A stretch of 64,000 bases of DNA from Paraescarpia echinospica (Eukaryota; Annelida; Polychaeta; Sabellida; Siboglinidae), in NCBI GenBank assembly GCA_020002185.1, contig CM034543.1, positions 1,472,180 to 1,536,179 on the forward strand. The letters are read 5' to 3'. Numbering within the stretch: the stretch's first letter is position 1; each line of letters opens with the position of its first letter. The translations under genes and the position numbers were made by a program. Below, in pieces: positions 11,154 to 63,952 of this stretch. Below the pieces are notes generated by a model that was not told where the DNA came from, did no database searches, and worked only from the letters and a program-made list of their open reading frames with translations.

Positions 11154-12689
11154 TTAGTTGGAGTCATTGTGGTCGCAGTTACCACTGCAACTGCATAGTG
11201 ATGTGCATTTCAGAGCAGCCCAAGCACATTTGCATAGTCCTGTGCACCCTTTCTGACATCCACAGCGTAGCAACTCGGAACATGACGCCGCTGCTTCTGG
11301 GAGTAATGTCCACAGTGGTTCCCATCCTTGTATGGCACTGTTACGCCATATGCAGGTCTCTGGAGAAGGAAGTTCTGGAGTATGGACATGTGCCTGTCCC
11401 TACATATGTCCACCTTGGTATATAGCCGTTTTTGTGTGTTGCTGCTTCTGTGGGTGGTATGACGTCCATGGACCTGGCTTTGGTACTGAAGATATGTTTT
11501 CTGGCAGAGTCAACACTTGTTTCTGTGCAGGTTCGGTCATGCAGTAGCACAACGTAGGACTCTAGCACAGACATGCAGTCTTCACAGAAGCTCGGTGGTT
11601 GTGTCGACAAGGTAGAGAAATCTGGGGTGACTTCATTGAACAATTTCCAGATGTCGAATGCAGTCTTTTTTCCCCTGCCTGCAAATGACGACACCGTATC
11701 GCAACCTGTGAAGGCATGGAACATGGGGAGTGCACGTGCCTTCTCACCACCCAGTGTTGTGGCGACGTCATGAGCAGGAATGTACCTCAGGTGCTTGCCT
11801 GTGCCAAATGCGATCCATAATTCCGTGTTCTCAAGGACTGCACTAGACACTGTCATAACTAGCATGTCAGTGTCCACAGTACGCAACATGATTCTGCGAT
11901 ACCCACTGTTTGCGGCATCGACTGCATGAAGGAGCATTTGTGTGTCGGGCTCTTCATGCGTACATGGCGCTAGGGATGAGACGTCCCGATGAACACTGGT
12001 ACAAAGCACATTCTGGCCACATGTTGAGTACACTTCCTTCTCTGCAGAAAGATTCTCTACAACCTTTGGTGGTAAGAAAAAGAACCAATAAATTGTATGT
12101 TGTTGTACGTGTTGCAGATAATGATATTAGAATGTAAATGCTATTATTATGTCAGTGATCATCTATGTATTTAAAGTGTGTAAACACATGTATATTGTTT
12201 CCATAATCAATCATGCCATACTGGTAGCTTACCTGGTGTGCCAAGAAGTTGAATAGTTCAGTCTTGTTGTCTTCCAGTCTCAAAAACTCTTGCTAATTTC
12301 CTGGGATTGTGTTGGATGCTGCAACACTCCTTCGAATACCCTTTCGTCGCTTCTCTCGCGCCGTGGCCTTCAGACTCCCTTCCAGGTACACATCCCAAAT
12401 GATGTCAATAATTATTCTTGTCACGTTTGTTGGCTGCGCTTTGACGTAAGGAACAAACACCTGTGTGGCATATTCTTAGAATGTTTTGACACCGATTGGC
12501 TTCAACATGTTGATGATTGCAGCACCATCCAATATGATGACATCGACTGATGGGGCATCTCCACACGACGTGCAGAACTTATCCAGACATTCCACAAGAT
12601 CAATCAGACTTCGTCCCAAACCGGAGTTTTCCAAGCTGAGACAACGATGGTGGGTATGCATGATTCTCGAACTTTTCTCGATTTTCTGT
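11154..12689 (-). pseudogene. Broken gene of the HAFTGCD/CXC family (PIN/FEN1-like core plus TSO1-like CXC tail)
   Basis: Two exons can be read on the minus strand: about 12689-12233 (donor CAG|GTAAGC) and 12063-11154 (acceptor CCAAAG). Recognisable parts in order are PPSLSQLGKLRFGTKSD, VIILDGAAIINMLKP, WDVYLEGSLKATAREKRRKG, CTHEEPDTQMLLHA, RTVDTDMLV, LWIAFGTGKHLRYIPAH, MFHAFTGCDTVSSFAGRGKK and a Cys-rich end (CGCQKGCTGLCKC, then CTSLCSC). Proteins with this layout are common, uncharacterised and multicopy in invertebrate and fish genomes. The acidic motifs and GCD followed by a GxGKK-like loop suggest a FEN1/PIN-type nuclease fold, which is my inference. Damage: frameshift near 12606, stops near 12476 and 12285, and a frameshift near 11341 that separates the CXC tail. 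Confidence 0.7.
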
Positions 12690-12699
12690 TTTTGTTATT

Positions 12700-15040
12700 T
12701 CAAAATGTAAAAATGTGTATTATTACTCGAATATGCTACCAACTTGTTAAGTAAGCAGTCCACGTGTTTTACCAATGTCCATTTCTACAAATTGACATTG
12801 ATAAGTATTATTTTTATTATATGACTTTACAAAGAACAAGTTTCTTCTTCTATATTTTCTAAATAGAAGTGTTAAACGTGAACAATAAGATATTAAGTAG
12901 TAAATATATTTCGTTGATGGGTACATGTATACATATACATATGTGTGTAAGTGTTAAGAAATAATTACATTTTGTTATTACTTTTATTGTTTGACTGTAT
13001 GTGTATAACATTTGAATGACGTGTTTATATTAATTTGCCTAAGCTAGTAAACAGTACCACATATGATTTCCAACAGGGCATTGGTGTAATTATACAATGA
13101 ATATATTGTTCTCACACCATTGGTATATTATGTACATGAGTTATATAGATTGCCTAGAACTATTTATGGCACAATCTATTATTCATGTATTTTTTCTGTT
13201 TTTGTTATTTCAAATTGTAAAAATGTGTATCATAACATTGCAACATAATTTTAATATGCACAATCATAATACACGTAGACAAAATGAAATACATATAACC
13301 GGAATAAATCACGAATTTGCAAAAAAAATGCATCCGAAATAACATACCTCGCACAGTAAACAATACCGCAACAATACTGAAAAGCAAGATCTACACTCAC
13401 TGTCTACAGGGATTCGTGGCTTATACCAAAATGTATTATATACAATCATATAAAGATTATTGTGATATAACAAACTGTCGCATTTGCCAAAATAATGACA
13501 TGTACTGTAAGTATACTTTTAGTAGGTGCATATGTTTTTCTGTTTTCGTGAAAATAATGTTGCAATATATTGTTTGCATATGATTTATGTATTTTTATTA
13601 TCGATCAATATTGTGTCACTGGGACAAATAAACATTTCCTTCCTTCCTTTCGTCTAGCATTCATCAAACGTTTTCAAGTTCAACAAACTTATGCTTCCTG
13701 AACTCGCTGTTCCTGAAACTTCTAGTACACCTGTTCCCAATTTTGCAGTGCGTGCTGGGATCACCAGAGACGCCAGGTGTGGCAGCTGCACTTGTCGAGG
13801 TAACAAGATTGGAAGGGTCCTGCCCAAACACATTTGCCTAGTCGTTCTTCAGTAGATCAAGAACTGTTTCGACCGGTGTTGGGTCCTGGACAAAAATGTC
13901 TCACGCAATTGCCACATGGCTACAGCGCGGTGTTCTGCTGGAAAGTAGTAGCACAACTCTACCCCATGCCGGAGGCTGAAGCATGTTTCCTGCTCCTGTT
14001 TGTGTATCATTATTGACAATTTCTTCTGTAATATTTATAAAAGGTGTTGCGTAATTTTTTTTCGACAGTGGACATTTCTGTCGCATGTTGATACTGGGCA
14101 AACCTCAAAATGATGGTTCTAGCAAACGAGTCACACCCACACGTGATTACTCCGATGTGCTGTTGATGCTGCATCTGCAAGAGGTCCAAATAAATCAGGT
14201 GGTTTGACTTAGGTGGGCCTTCTCTTTTCTCAAGGCTGTACACTGGATGCAATTTCTCGGATAACAGGATTTATCGAATCTTTTCTGTTTTAGCCACAAT
14301 AAAAGTCTGATGCTGCTGCTTGCACTTCAACAACTTTGGTTGGAGAATGGTGTCATTGACTCGATGTAATGTTCCTCCCCAAACAGCGATTCTTCTTGCC
14401 TAGTGATATTGTCGCCAACACTGTTGGGATAGAATGAGGTACATAGGACGGAAATAGAACATAATCATTATCAACACTTGATAGTTTATCAGTGCGCAGC
14501 GCTGTGTCAATTTCTTTCAGAGCCAAATAAGCGCATGTACCCATGCCCGAGAGGTTTCAGGATTTTGATTATCTCAATCTTACCTGTGAAAGGTTTGATA
14601 ATTCACTGAAGTAGGACGTGCTTAGATGTCTTCACAGCACCAACAAACTATAACACGCTGGGTTATTCTCCATGCAAATGTGTAAACGCGAGCAGAACCG
14701 CCCTCACTTGCACCGAGTAAGAACCGAAGAAATGTATGTAGAGATGGCAGAACAGCAACATCGTTAGTATGTCAGTTCAAAATATCATTATTACTTCCGC
14801 ATCAAAAATAATTCGAGGCATTCTCTAGGTGTTTTACATACAATATTTCTTGGAATGTATTTTAGTTAACTAGACGTTGCGGCTAGTTGCGTAATGTAAC
14901 AGCCGGACGGAAGCAGATGGTAATGCAAAGGGCGATTAAAATTGATTACTGTTAAAAGTATTATCGAGCTGTTTTATAGCCACACGTTTGGAAAAAGATT
15001 ATGTGCATAGCAATATGTAATTGCCATAACCTGATTTACA
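12700..15040. other. Nothing recognised
   Basis: AT-rich sequence with only short ORFs on both strands. A TTCCTTCC run follows GGGACAAATAAACA near 13640 and may be a LINE 3' end, but no coding part was found. Confidence 0.3.
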
Positions 15041-15235
15041 TATTTGTTATTGAGTTTATATATAAGAAGGCGGAAGTTTATACATAATATATATAGGCTA
15101 ATGGTTGACATGGTTTCTGATGTAGTTATTAGTTTAATAAATCGTATTCATAACTTATTTATTCTGTGTTTGACATCACGAGTGCGTAACACATATACGT
15201 CTACGTATTCACGCAACATTTTATGCAAATCGACT

Positions 15236-15478
15236 AAACCTCCTCCTCTAACCTCGTCTTCACTCTCAACTAACTCTCATCCTCTGTCCTCGTCATCACT
15301 GTCTACTAAAGCTCCTCTTCTGTTCTCGTCCTCACTGTCTACTAACCCTCCTCTTCTGGCGTCGTCCTCACTGTCTACTAACCCTTCTCCTCTGCCCTCG
15401 TCCACACTGTCTACAAACCCTCCTCCTATGTCCTCGTCCTCACTGTCTACTAACCATCCTCCTCTGCCTTTACTTAGA
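15236..15478 (+). repeat. 36-bp minisatellite, about 7 copies, open in one frame
   Basis: The unit reads CTCGTCCTCACTGTCTAC plus AACCCTCCTCCT. In the frame of 15044-15499 it encodes a 12-residue Ser/Leu/Thr/Pro repeat of the type SSSLSTNPPPL. Because the unit is a multiple of three, the open frame of 151 codons may be a by-product. No promoter, splice or domain evidence supports a real protein. Confidence 0.6.
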
Positions 15479-15499
15479 ATCTGGTACGAGATCTCTTAG

Positions 15500-16318
15500 C
15501 AAAGACTAACTGTATCCAAAAGAAACTATACTGTCCTAGCACGAATTTCCAAGAAGCCTCCCGCGATATTGAATCACTTCAGAAAGTCGCGACGACTTGT
15601 GTTAAAAGCTCCGTTAAAAGGCTAGGAGCTATGCGTGGACTTGGGGAATACGGTCTACAGGTTCAGGGAAGGGCACAACGACGGGAAAAACTATCTAAGA
15701 ACTAGTACGAAACGATGGTTCCTAGACTGTACAGTTAAATATTTGGTATCATGAAAACCACTCTGGACAGGCTCCAGCAGGTAATGGTTAAAAGGTCCAT
15801 TCGTCTCAGGTAAGTAAATGCCAAATTTGCCTCTCTGCTGGTAAACAACATGCTTCTCATTGTAGCATTTCTGCTATTTCTGGATATTAAAATCTACTTT
15901 CCTGAGGTTTAATTTTATAAATGAAGAAGGTCAAGACACTAGATAGACATATTGTTAACCAACCGCCTTAGTTATGTAATTACAGCAACTCGGTTGCAGA
16001 TGCGCTCAGTGAAGCGTGGTATTCTGTTGCTAGTGTTTCCAGGCAAGCAGGTGGTTTCACTGTAATCTTGGAGAGGGTGTTCCACAATGCCTAGTTTGAA
16101 TTGTATATTACATTAGCCAATAGAAATGATGGAAACCTGTCATATGATGTGTCATTAGGTCTGCTTATATAAACGTTTGTTGTACGCATTTCGCGATCTG
16201 GGCGCTGGCGAAGGACTGGGACAGATCCAGGGTTGAACTAGACAGGTTGCCCTGCTGCCAAGAGAATGGCAAGGAAAGTCGTAAAGCGTGGTGGGAATCG
16301 TTAACGTGGGTTACGTTC
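15500..16318. other. Nothing firmly recognised
   Basis: Plus-strand frames at about 15560-15710 give a helical, charged peptide (RLGAMRGLGEYGLQVQGRA) with later stops; it may be a transposon relic but I cannot name it. Confidence 0.3.
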
Positions 16319-16324
16319 CCAAGC

Positions 16325-16351
16325 TTGTGAGTGTGTGTGTGTGTGTGTGTA
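16325..16351 (+). repeat. (GT)n microsatellite
   Basis: Pure GT dinucleotide run. Confidence 0.9.
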
Positions 16352-16379
16352 ATATTCAGTGTCCAGAGTGACTATTCGA

Positions 16380-16880
16380 TCGAACTCCGAAGAAACCATG
16401 CCGCCACGTCAGCAGTACTTTGAGACAACGTTCCGGTCGGCCCCAACGTATTTGCGTCGATGAGCGATAATCGCGACGCGCTCACCCAGCTTGGGCCATC
16501 CTCGAACAGCGGTCTCACAGCGACATCGTCAGAAAGCTTGACCGAATGCGACTCGCAGCGGCCGGCGGTAAACGTATACTGCCAGGCGTCGTCATTCGCG
16601 CGAACCCGTTCATCCGACTTCTCGATCGTTTGCGACAAAACAAGACCTCTCATTCGAATTCGTAGCGGCCGGCGGTAAGCGTCTACTGCCCGGCTTCGTC
16701 TTTCAGTTGAACGTATTCCACTGACTTCGCAATCGTTTGCGACCGTGCGAACATTGAACGGACGCGACTCGAGAATTCGCGGCGTACGACGGCAATCGTC
16801 AAGTGCCCGGCATCATCACTCGTGCGCCCGAGATACACCGTTCTAATTGTGTTCTGAGCTCGGCGTGTTGACTTCAACAA
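16380..16880. repeat. CpG-rich diverged tandem repeat
   Basis: The block is far richer in G+C and CpG than its flanks. A phrase GCGGCCGGCGGTAA starts near 16557 and again near 16664, with a more diverged form near 16781, so units are about 107-118 bp. Each is followed by a similar TCGTTTGCGAC-type segment. Open frames occur on both strands, which the composition explains. Confidence 0.55.
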
Positions 16881-16899
16881 ACGTTCGTATATATTCGAG

Positions 16900-18655
16900 A
16901 TGGGACTAGCCCAGTATTAATGTTTATTTTCTGATTGAACGTATCCATTATTTGCTGTATTATGATTAGTACTTATCTGTGGGTTTTGAAGTGAGGTATT
17001 ATTACCCATGAAGTATTCACATATATATATAAATATATGTGTGTGTTGTAACATATTGCTGTAATGAGAATCCGAGAGGACTAGCTTATACTGTGTATTT
17101 ATATTATGGGAGTTATTCTTAGATAACACTTGGCGCCTAGTGTATGGTCGTGTAGCGGTATAATCCACCTTAGAAAGGAAGTGGAATTTGATAATCGAAA
17201 GATTCAGTTTTATTGTTTATTATGTTCTATTAAGATTTGGTTACGGGATTTCTTTATTCTGTTTATTTTATTAATCGAGATATTTACCAAAAGGAAGATA
17301 TCTTGTAATAAAGTTTATTAAATTTTCCTCGTTCTTTGTTGCTTGTTCACGATAACCGTTCTTTCTCATATGCGTTGACCTTGATATATAAGAACCCTAC
17401 TAGACTGAGCCATCTAGTGTACGGAGACCTCGCTAATCCGTGACACTCATATAATTTGAGCACCACGGCCGTTTTGACCACCAGGGTTCGACTCAATCAA
17501 AACTGTAAGGATCTTGGAACAGTCTATCACATCGATTTTGACGGAACTGAACTATAAATTAGTATGCAGAGATATGCGACTGCAAAATATTTCTCATAAC
17601 ATTCCATGACAGCATCTGATTTTATTAGCATAGAAAGGAGACTGCAGAGAATATAAACTTCGATCAATATGTTGATCAGTTTATCGCAATTAAAGCGGTC
17701 TTCGTGTGATGTTGTCTTTGGGTGCGCATACTTGTCTGTGCTAGTATTCATTGATTTGTTATGTGCGGTTCATTATTGATTTTACCACGAACCACATGTT
17801 GTTTAAAGATTGTTTTGCGACTTGCGATCTCTCTGCTCTCTGCTCTCTCCAGGAAGAAGAACAGGCTGCGTCACAATTCTGTTTACACGTTGTTTCACGA
17901 GGCGTTTAAACTGCCTAATTCATTTGTTTAGATACGGTTCAGGTTAGCATAAAACACTGTTTAGGAGCAACTATATACGAAAATGCAGTTTATGTCTTCC
18001 CTAATAAAAACTTTAGTCCGCAGTGAGGTAACTGGACAAACTTTGGCCCATACGTAAAACATGTTGCGCAACCATGTATTATGAAAACATGAAATCACGG
18101 TTACATAATTATACGAGCCGAACACATGTTAAAATGTACGACAGACTGTTATTAGATTAAGGAATAGGGAACTATTCTCGGATAGGTCATAAGGTCATTC
18201 CGTAAGTATGCAGTGACCACACCACACTGCAGGTGTGCTGCTAAATGGCTTCACATTCAACAACAAATGTGCGATGGGGTTTGGTTGAACATATACAGCA
18301 CAATGCTGTCGCTGACAATGAATGCTCGTTGAAGTAAATTATCTTGTAAATACCAAATAATAACATTAGCATAGCTTTCTACTGAGACGCCAATGGCATT
18401 TCAAGACACAGGAAACCGTCTTTATAAAGACTAAGTTAGTTAAGTTATTAAATAAATTATGATGGTGATGTGGCTCCTTGCAAGCGGCAAGTCAAGGCAA
18501 AGCTACACTTGATGTGCGATCACTGCCACAGCTGGGTGGATTTTGCATTGTCCGGCTGTTGGAAGTCATGGGCAGAAACCAAGGAGGGAGGATTCACCTT
18601 TCAGTGCATGGGTGTTGGAAGGTGGAGTTTGGTTGACAGATATTGTGAAGTTGGT
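16900..18655. other. Nothing recognised
   Basis: AT-rich DNA with small chance ORFs; a short CTCTCTGCTCT run lies near 17830. Confidence 0.3.
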
Positions 18656-18659
18656 GGAG

Positions 18660-18950
18660 ATGAGAATTAGCAAGGAGACAGGTGGAATGGAGAGAGACGA
18701 CAGGGAGAGAGGTAGGAATACTGTGAGACTGAAGGAGCAGAGTAGAGGCAAGGAGACTGAGCGGAGGAAAGGTGATTGGAGGGGAAGAAATTGGAAAATC
18801 GACGACCGAAGACGTGACCGGCGTGAAGGTGACAGGGGAGAAAAAGATCGTAGAGAAGGAGGGAGGGAAAATGGGACGAGAGAGGAGAGAAGAAAATGTG
18901 ATGGGAAGAAAGATGAAAGGAGGCAAGGAAGTGAGAGTAAATGTGATAGA
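18660..18950 (+). repeat. Polypurine (GA-rich) tract
   Basis: About 290 bases on the plus strand are strongly biased to A and G with few pyrimidines, so the complement is polypyrimidine. Open frames on both strands (Arg/Glu/Gly-rich on plus, Pro/Ser/Phe-rich on minus) follow from this bias. Such strand-asymmetric tracts can form triplex DNA. Confidence 0.65.
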
Positions 18951-19199
18951 AGATATTTATCTACGGCTCAATTATGAAATACTGAATATGTGTTAAAATA
19001 ACAAGTAGTATACACATGTATTATTAAGTAGAATAGATTATTTATTGATTATTAAGAATGTCCACCTATATAACAATTTGGCAAAGAGCACTGTATTCTG
19101 TAATTTTGTAGAAAACATATTTTAGCATAACTAATAAATTCTTGTAAGCTATAGCTGTACGTGTTACAATTTTGTTCCTTATGTGAAATACAGTATTGT

Positions 19200-20415
19200 T
19201 TATTAGTAATGCAATATCAAACCTAATGCATCGTTTGGCAAAGTCATGTTTTGCCCTATTTGTATAGATGTTGTCATGTATCCGTGTATTAATATTGTGA
19301 ACATTTTTATTTAGCGTAAATGGTAAGTAAATATGCTGGTAATATCATGTACACATTATTTATAATAAAAAATTTCAATTCCTGTAAATGCAGTATATCT
19401 GTTACATTAAGAATTTTTAGTTTCTTAAACAGCGGCTCAGTATGTGCATTATATATAGATAAGCATATTATTCTAATCGCTTTTTGTCGTTTGATGATTT
19501 TGTTACATTTAAAATCCATATCATTAGGCCATAATTAATGTATGGTAACATTAATGTGCTATACAAAGTAACTTTTATATTTACTGGCAAAAATCGTTTT
19601 AATTTGTTTAATATACCTATTAATTTAGAACATTTGATTGAAATATTTTTAATATGAATGTCCCAGCTTAGGTATTTTGCAAAGGCACCCCAAGAAGATT
19701 ACAATGTTGGACTCTTTCGATTCTGGTTTCATCTATCTTAAGCATGAAATTGTTAACTTGTTTGTGTATTATATACTTGGATTTCTTTACATTTAAATAT
19801 AGTTTATTTATTTTCAGCCATTCGTTTACCTTGTTTAATTCTGTATTTAAATGTTGTTCTACGTCTTTTGGACATATGTTTTAAGATTGGATTGTTGTAA
19901 ATAAAGCTGTATCATCCACATGCATTACATATTTAAATATTTAACTTGACTTTGGTAAATCATTTATGTATATTAAAAAAGTGGCCCAGAATATACCCCT
20001 GTGGCACACCTGTAGTAATAGGCTGGGTTTCAGAAATAGTATCATTCTAAATGCCGTACTGTTTTCTATTTTTCAAATAACTTTCCATTAGCTTTAGGGC
20101 AGTGTCGCCTATTCCATACGCATGTAGTTTACTTAATAACATTGAGTGGTCTAAAGTAACGAATGCTTTTGATAAATCTAAAAAATATATTAATGAGTGA
20201 TTCATTAGAATCCAGTGCGGTTATTGTACGGTCGATAACTTCCATAATGGCATATTCGGTTGAGTGACCGGATTTGAATCCATACTGATTAGCATTAAAA
20301 AGTTGGTATTCAGTAAAAAATCGATATATCTGATTCTGCATAGCTTTTTCAATAACCTTAGAGATTACTGGTAGCAGAGATATCGGTCTGTAGTTACAAA
20401 GCAGTCTCCTCAATT
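19200..20415 (-). pseudogene. Dead non-LTR retrotransposon reverse transcriptase
   Basis: On the minus strand: NYRPISLLPVISKVIEK, NQYGFKSGHSTEYAI, DLSKAFVTLDH, ITTGVPQGYILG, then VMHVDDTAL in place of the FADDT box, and a C-terminal segment HTEPLFKKLKILNVTDI near 19430. There are frameshifts and stops between blocks and the catalytic FADD has become HVDD. It is similar to Jockey/CR1-group elements. The 5' half is absent. Confidence 0.8.
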
Positions 20416-20540
20416 TTTAATATTCCACAACGTATATTTGGCTTACTTAAACACTTTCGATAAAATGATAACAATACAAATGCATACTTTCTAATACAGT
20501 AACGGTTACACAAGTATTTGAATTATAATAACTAATAATT

Positions 20541-20815
20541 ATTGGAGCGCAGTGGCAGAGTGGATAGAGTACCGGACTCTTGACTGGAGGGACCGGGGTT
20601 CAAATCCCGGCGCCGGCTGTGCAGTGGTTCGGTACTGGTTCGGCTGCCGTGTCGAACTTGGGCAATTTCGTTCACCCTACGTCTCCCCCCTTCCAACCCA
20701 CACCGGCCAGCGTGGAAGGGTAGGCTAACAACACCAGCTTGCAAAGTACAATGAAGCCAAGGCCACCAGTCCCCAGCAGCATCGAACAAAATCTATGACC
20801 AAGGAGGCGGTTCGG
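20541..20815 (+). mobile_element. tRNA-derived SINE
   Basis: The RNA polymerase III A-box (TGGCAGAGTGG, 20553-20563) and B-box (GGTTCAAATCC, 20597-20607) have tRNA spacing. The body then carries CTTGGGCAATTTCGTTCAC, similar to the CORE-SINE central domain. The tRNA part lacks good stems, so it is not a working tRNA gene. An endonuclease fragment begins only about 60 bp downstream on the same strand. Confidence 0.65.
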
Positions 20816-20877
20816 GTCAAGTAGGGCTACGTGCAGGGGGTGCTAAGAATCTGTGGGTCAAGAAGAGCCGCCAAGAG

Positions 20878-21200
20878 AAGGTAAGTAGACTGAATATAGC
20901 AACATATAACGTAAGAACACTACTAAGAGATGAACGGATACAAGAACTGGAGGAAGAACTTAAGGAAACGAAGTTGGTATGGGATGTGATCGGGATCGGA
21001 GAAATCAAAAGAAGAGAGGTATGCTTCACTACCTTACAAAGCGGCCATCTACTGTACCATTTCACAGCGAACAACGGCCAAGCTGGAGTAGGCTTTCTCA
21101 TAAACGAGAAATGGAAAGACAATATAGTGAGGGTTAACAGCATCAGCCCCAGAGTAGCAGAACTTGTTCTATGCATAACAAAGCTCTACAAGCTGACGAT
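20878..21200 (+). pseudogene. N-terminal endonuclease fragment of an RTE-like retrotransposon
   Basis: Translation gives LNIATYNVRTLLRDERIQEL, DVIGIGEIKRREVCF, ANNGQAGVGFLINEKWKD and ISPRVAELVL, an APE-type endonuclease typical of abundant invertebrate endonuclease-reverse transcriptase elements. It stops abruptly near 21200 after TKLYKLTIAW, and no reverse transcriptase follows. A short segment of the fragment seems re-copied near 21205-21225. Confidence 0.75.
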
Positions 21201-21869
21201 AGCTTGGCCGTTGTTCGCCGTGAAATATGAGGTATTTTACATTAAAACATACTGTTACCGCGACCTATAGCTAGACACCAAACGATGGAGCGACGTCAGA
21301 ATGCTAGCTAAAACAGTGCAGCTGTGTTAAAAACAAATGACACTGCAGAATAGCTACAAACGCCAATATGAAGACTATACAATTTATGCTACCAATCCTA
21401 ACATGTCAGTCTTAAGTAAATAAATAAAATATTCTTAATACGAAAAAGCTGGGTGGAGTGTTATGGTGCAGCTGTATTGAAACAAATGACACTGCAGAAT
21501 AGCTACACACGCCAATATGAAACGTTTATGTGACTTTATAAAGCCTATACAATTTATGTTACCAATCCTAACATGTAAGTCTTAAGTAAATAGATACAAT
21601 ATTCTTAACTGCGTACACAAAAGACATATATAACTGTGTAGTACTCTTTCAATTATACACCCCAGTCAGTTACATATTTAACGTCTATGTTTCCCCGTGT
21701 CCTGTATTGAGAATTGGGCGTATTGAGGCGGATGGTTAGAGGTTGTCGCCAAAAGAAAACCCTACAACTAGATCTAGATTTATGTAAAGGTGTCAAATGA
21801 ATGAGTAATTAAATCTGGTATAACTGTTTCTACGTACTAATAACATGTCTGTGTTGATGCTTTCCGCAG

Positions 21870-22400
21870 CGCAGGGTCAACATGGCAAATCACATGTCGC
21901 TGTAGGTACAGCTGGCAAAATAGTTCAATATGGCATATCACATATCTTTGTCGATACGTCCGACAGCAAAGATTCAAAATTGCACATCGCTCATCTTTGT
22001 TAATAGTTCTGACAGCGAATGTTCGACATGGCGTGTCATATATCTTTGTCGATTTTTTTTATAATGCATGTTCAATATGGCACGTCACATGTCTTAGTCG
22101 ATTCTTCCAACAGCGCATGTTGAAAATGACACGTCGATGCTTTCGACAGCGTGTGTTCAATATGACAGGTCACATGTTTTTGCTGATACTTTCGACAGCG
22201 CATGTTCAATATGGCACTTCAAATATCTCCGTCGATACTTCCGACAGCACATCTTAAATATGGCACGTCACATATATTTACGCATACTTCTGATAGCGCA
22301 TGCTCAATACGGATCGTCATATATATTTGCCGATATTTCCGACAGCGCATGTTCAACATGGCACATCACATACCTCTGTCGATATTCCCGACAACGTGAG
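21870..22400 (-). repeat. 49-bp minisatellite just 3' of the big gene's stop codon
   Basis: About ten diverged units contain GCATGTTCAATATGGCACGT and a following TCGATACTTCCGACAG; spacing is mostly 49 bp with one shortened unit near 22118-22154. The array ends about 10 bp from the stop codon (22410-22412), so on the minus strand it would form the start of the 3' UTR. Confidence 0.75.
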
Positions 22401-22409
22401 TTCACCTAT

Positions 22410-63521
<41,112 letters not shown>

Positions 63522-63608
63522 CTGCGGTATAGAATACCATCATGCTTAGAATCAGATCATTCGTTTCCTTGGTTGCTTTGACATTTTAAGATTAAAAATA
63601 ATAACAGT

Positions 63609-63952
63609 ACATAGGCGCCAGAAAGAAATTAATATTTGGTGGGTTGAATATCTTTCACGGCGACGCTCACACTCTTTGAAGCTGACCTGCCAGAAGCATT
63701 CCTCCATTTGCACCCCCCCCCCGAGGTACGCCAAAAAAACTCACCCTGTGGCTCTCTAGAAACCTCGATTTGCACCCCCTCTGAGGGTCGCAAATCACCT
63801 TCACGTGACACCGTCATTCTCAACAAAAACATAAAGTAGAACACAAAATTCACCTAAATATTGGGGGCTAATCCTATCTCCAAGCCCCCTTCAAAAATAC
63901 TGGGAGGTTCAGCTCCCCTCCGAGCCCCCCCCCCCGATTCCGGCGCGTATGT
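63609..63952. mobile_element. MITE-like element with ACATAGGCGCC inverted ends
   Basis: Left ACATAGGCGCCAGAA and right (minus strand) ACATACGCGCCGGAA match at 13 of 15 bases. Flanks suggest a 3-bp AGT target duplication. The interior has C-runs and GGGGGCT-type words, no coding capacity. Confidence 0.55.

Noticed and set aside
13600..13660. LINE 3' end (AAATAAACATTTCC then TTCC repeats)
   Set aside because: Suggestive, but no coding part or second copy was found in the window, so not listed as an element.
15044..15499. A confident protein-coding gene
   Set aside because: The open frame depends on a 36-bp repeat; no independent coding evidence.
20541..20615. Possible functional tRNA gene
   Set aside because: A and B boxes are present but the anticodon and acceptor stems do not pair; the SINE body follows.
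63552..63853. Further upstream exons of the large gene
   Set aside because: Frames at 63552-63853 lie in a MITE-like element and show no signal peptide or domain; the missing 5' exons are probably beyond the window.
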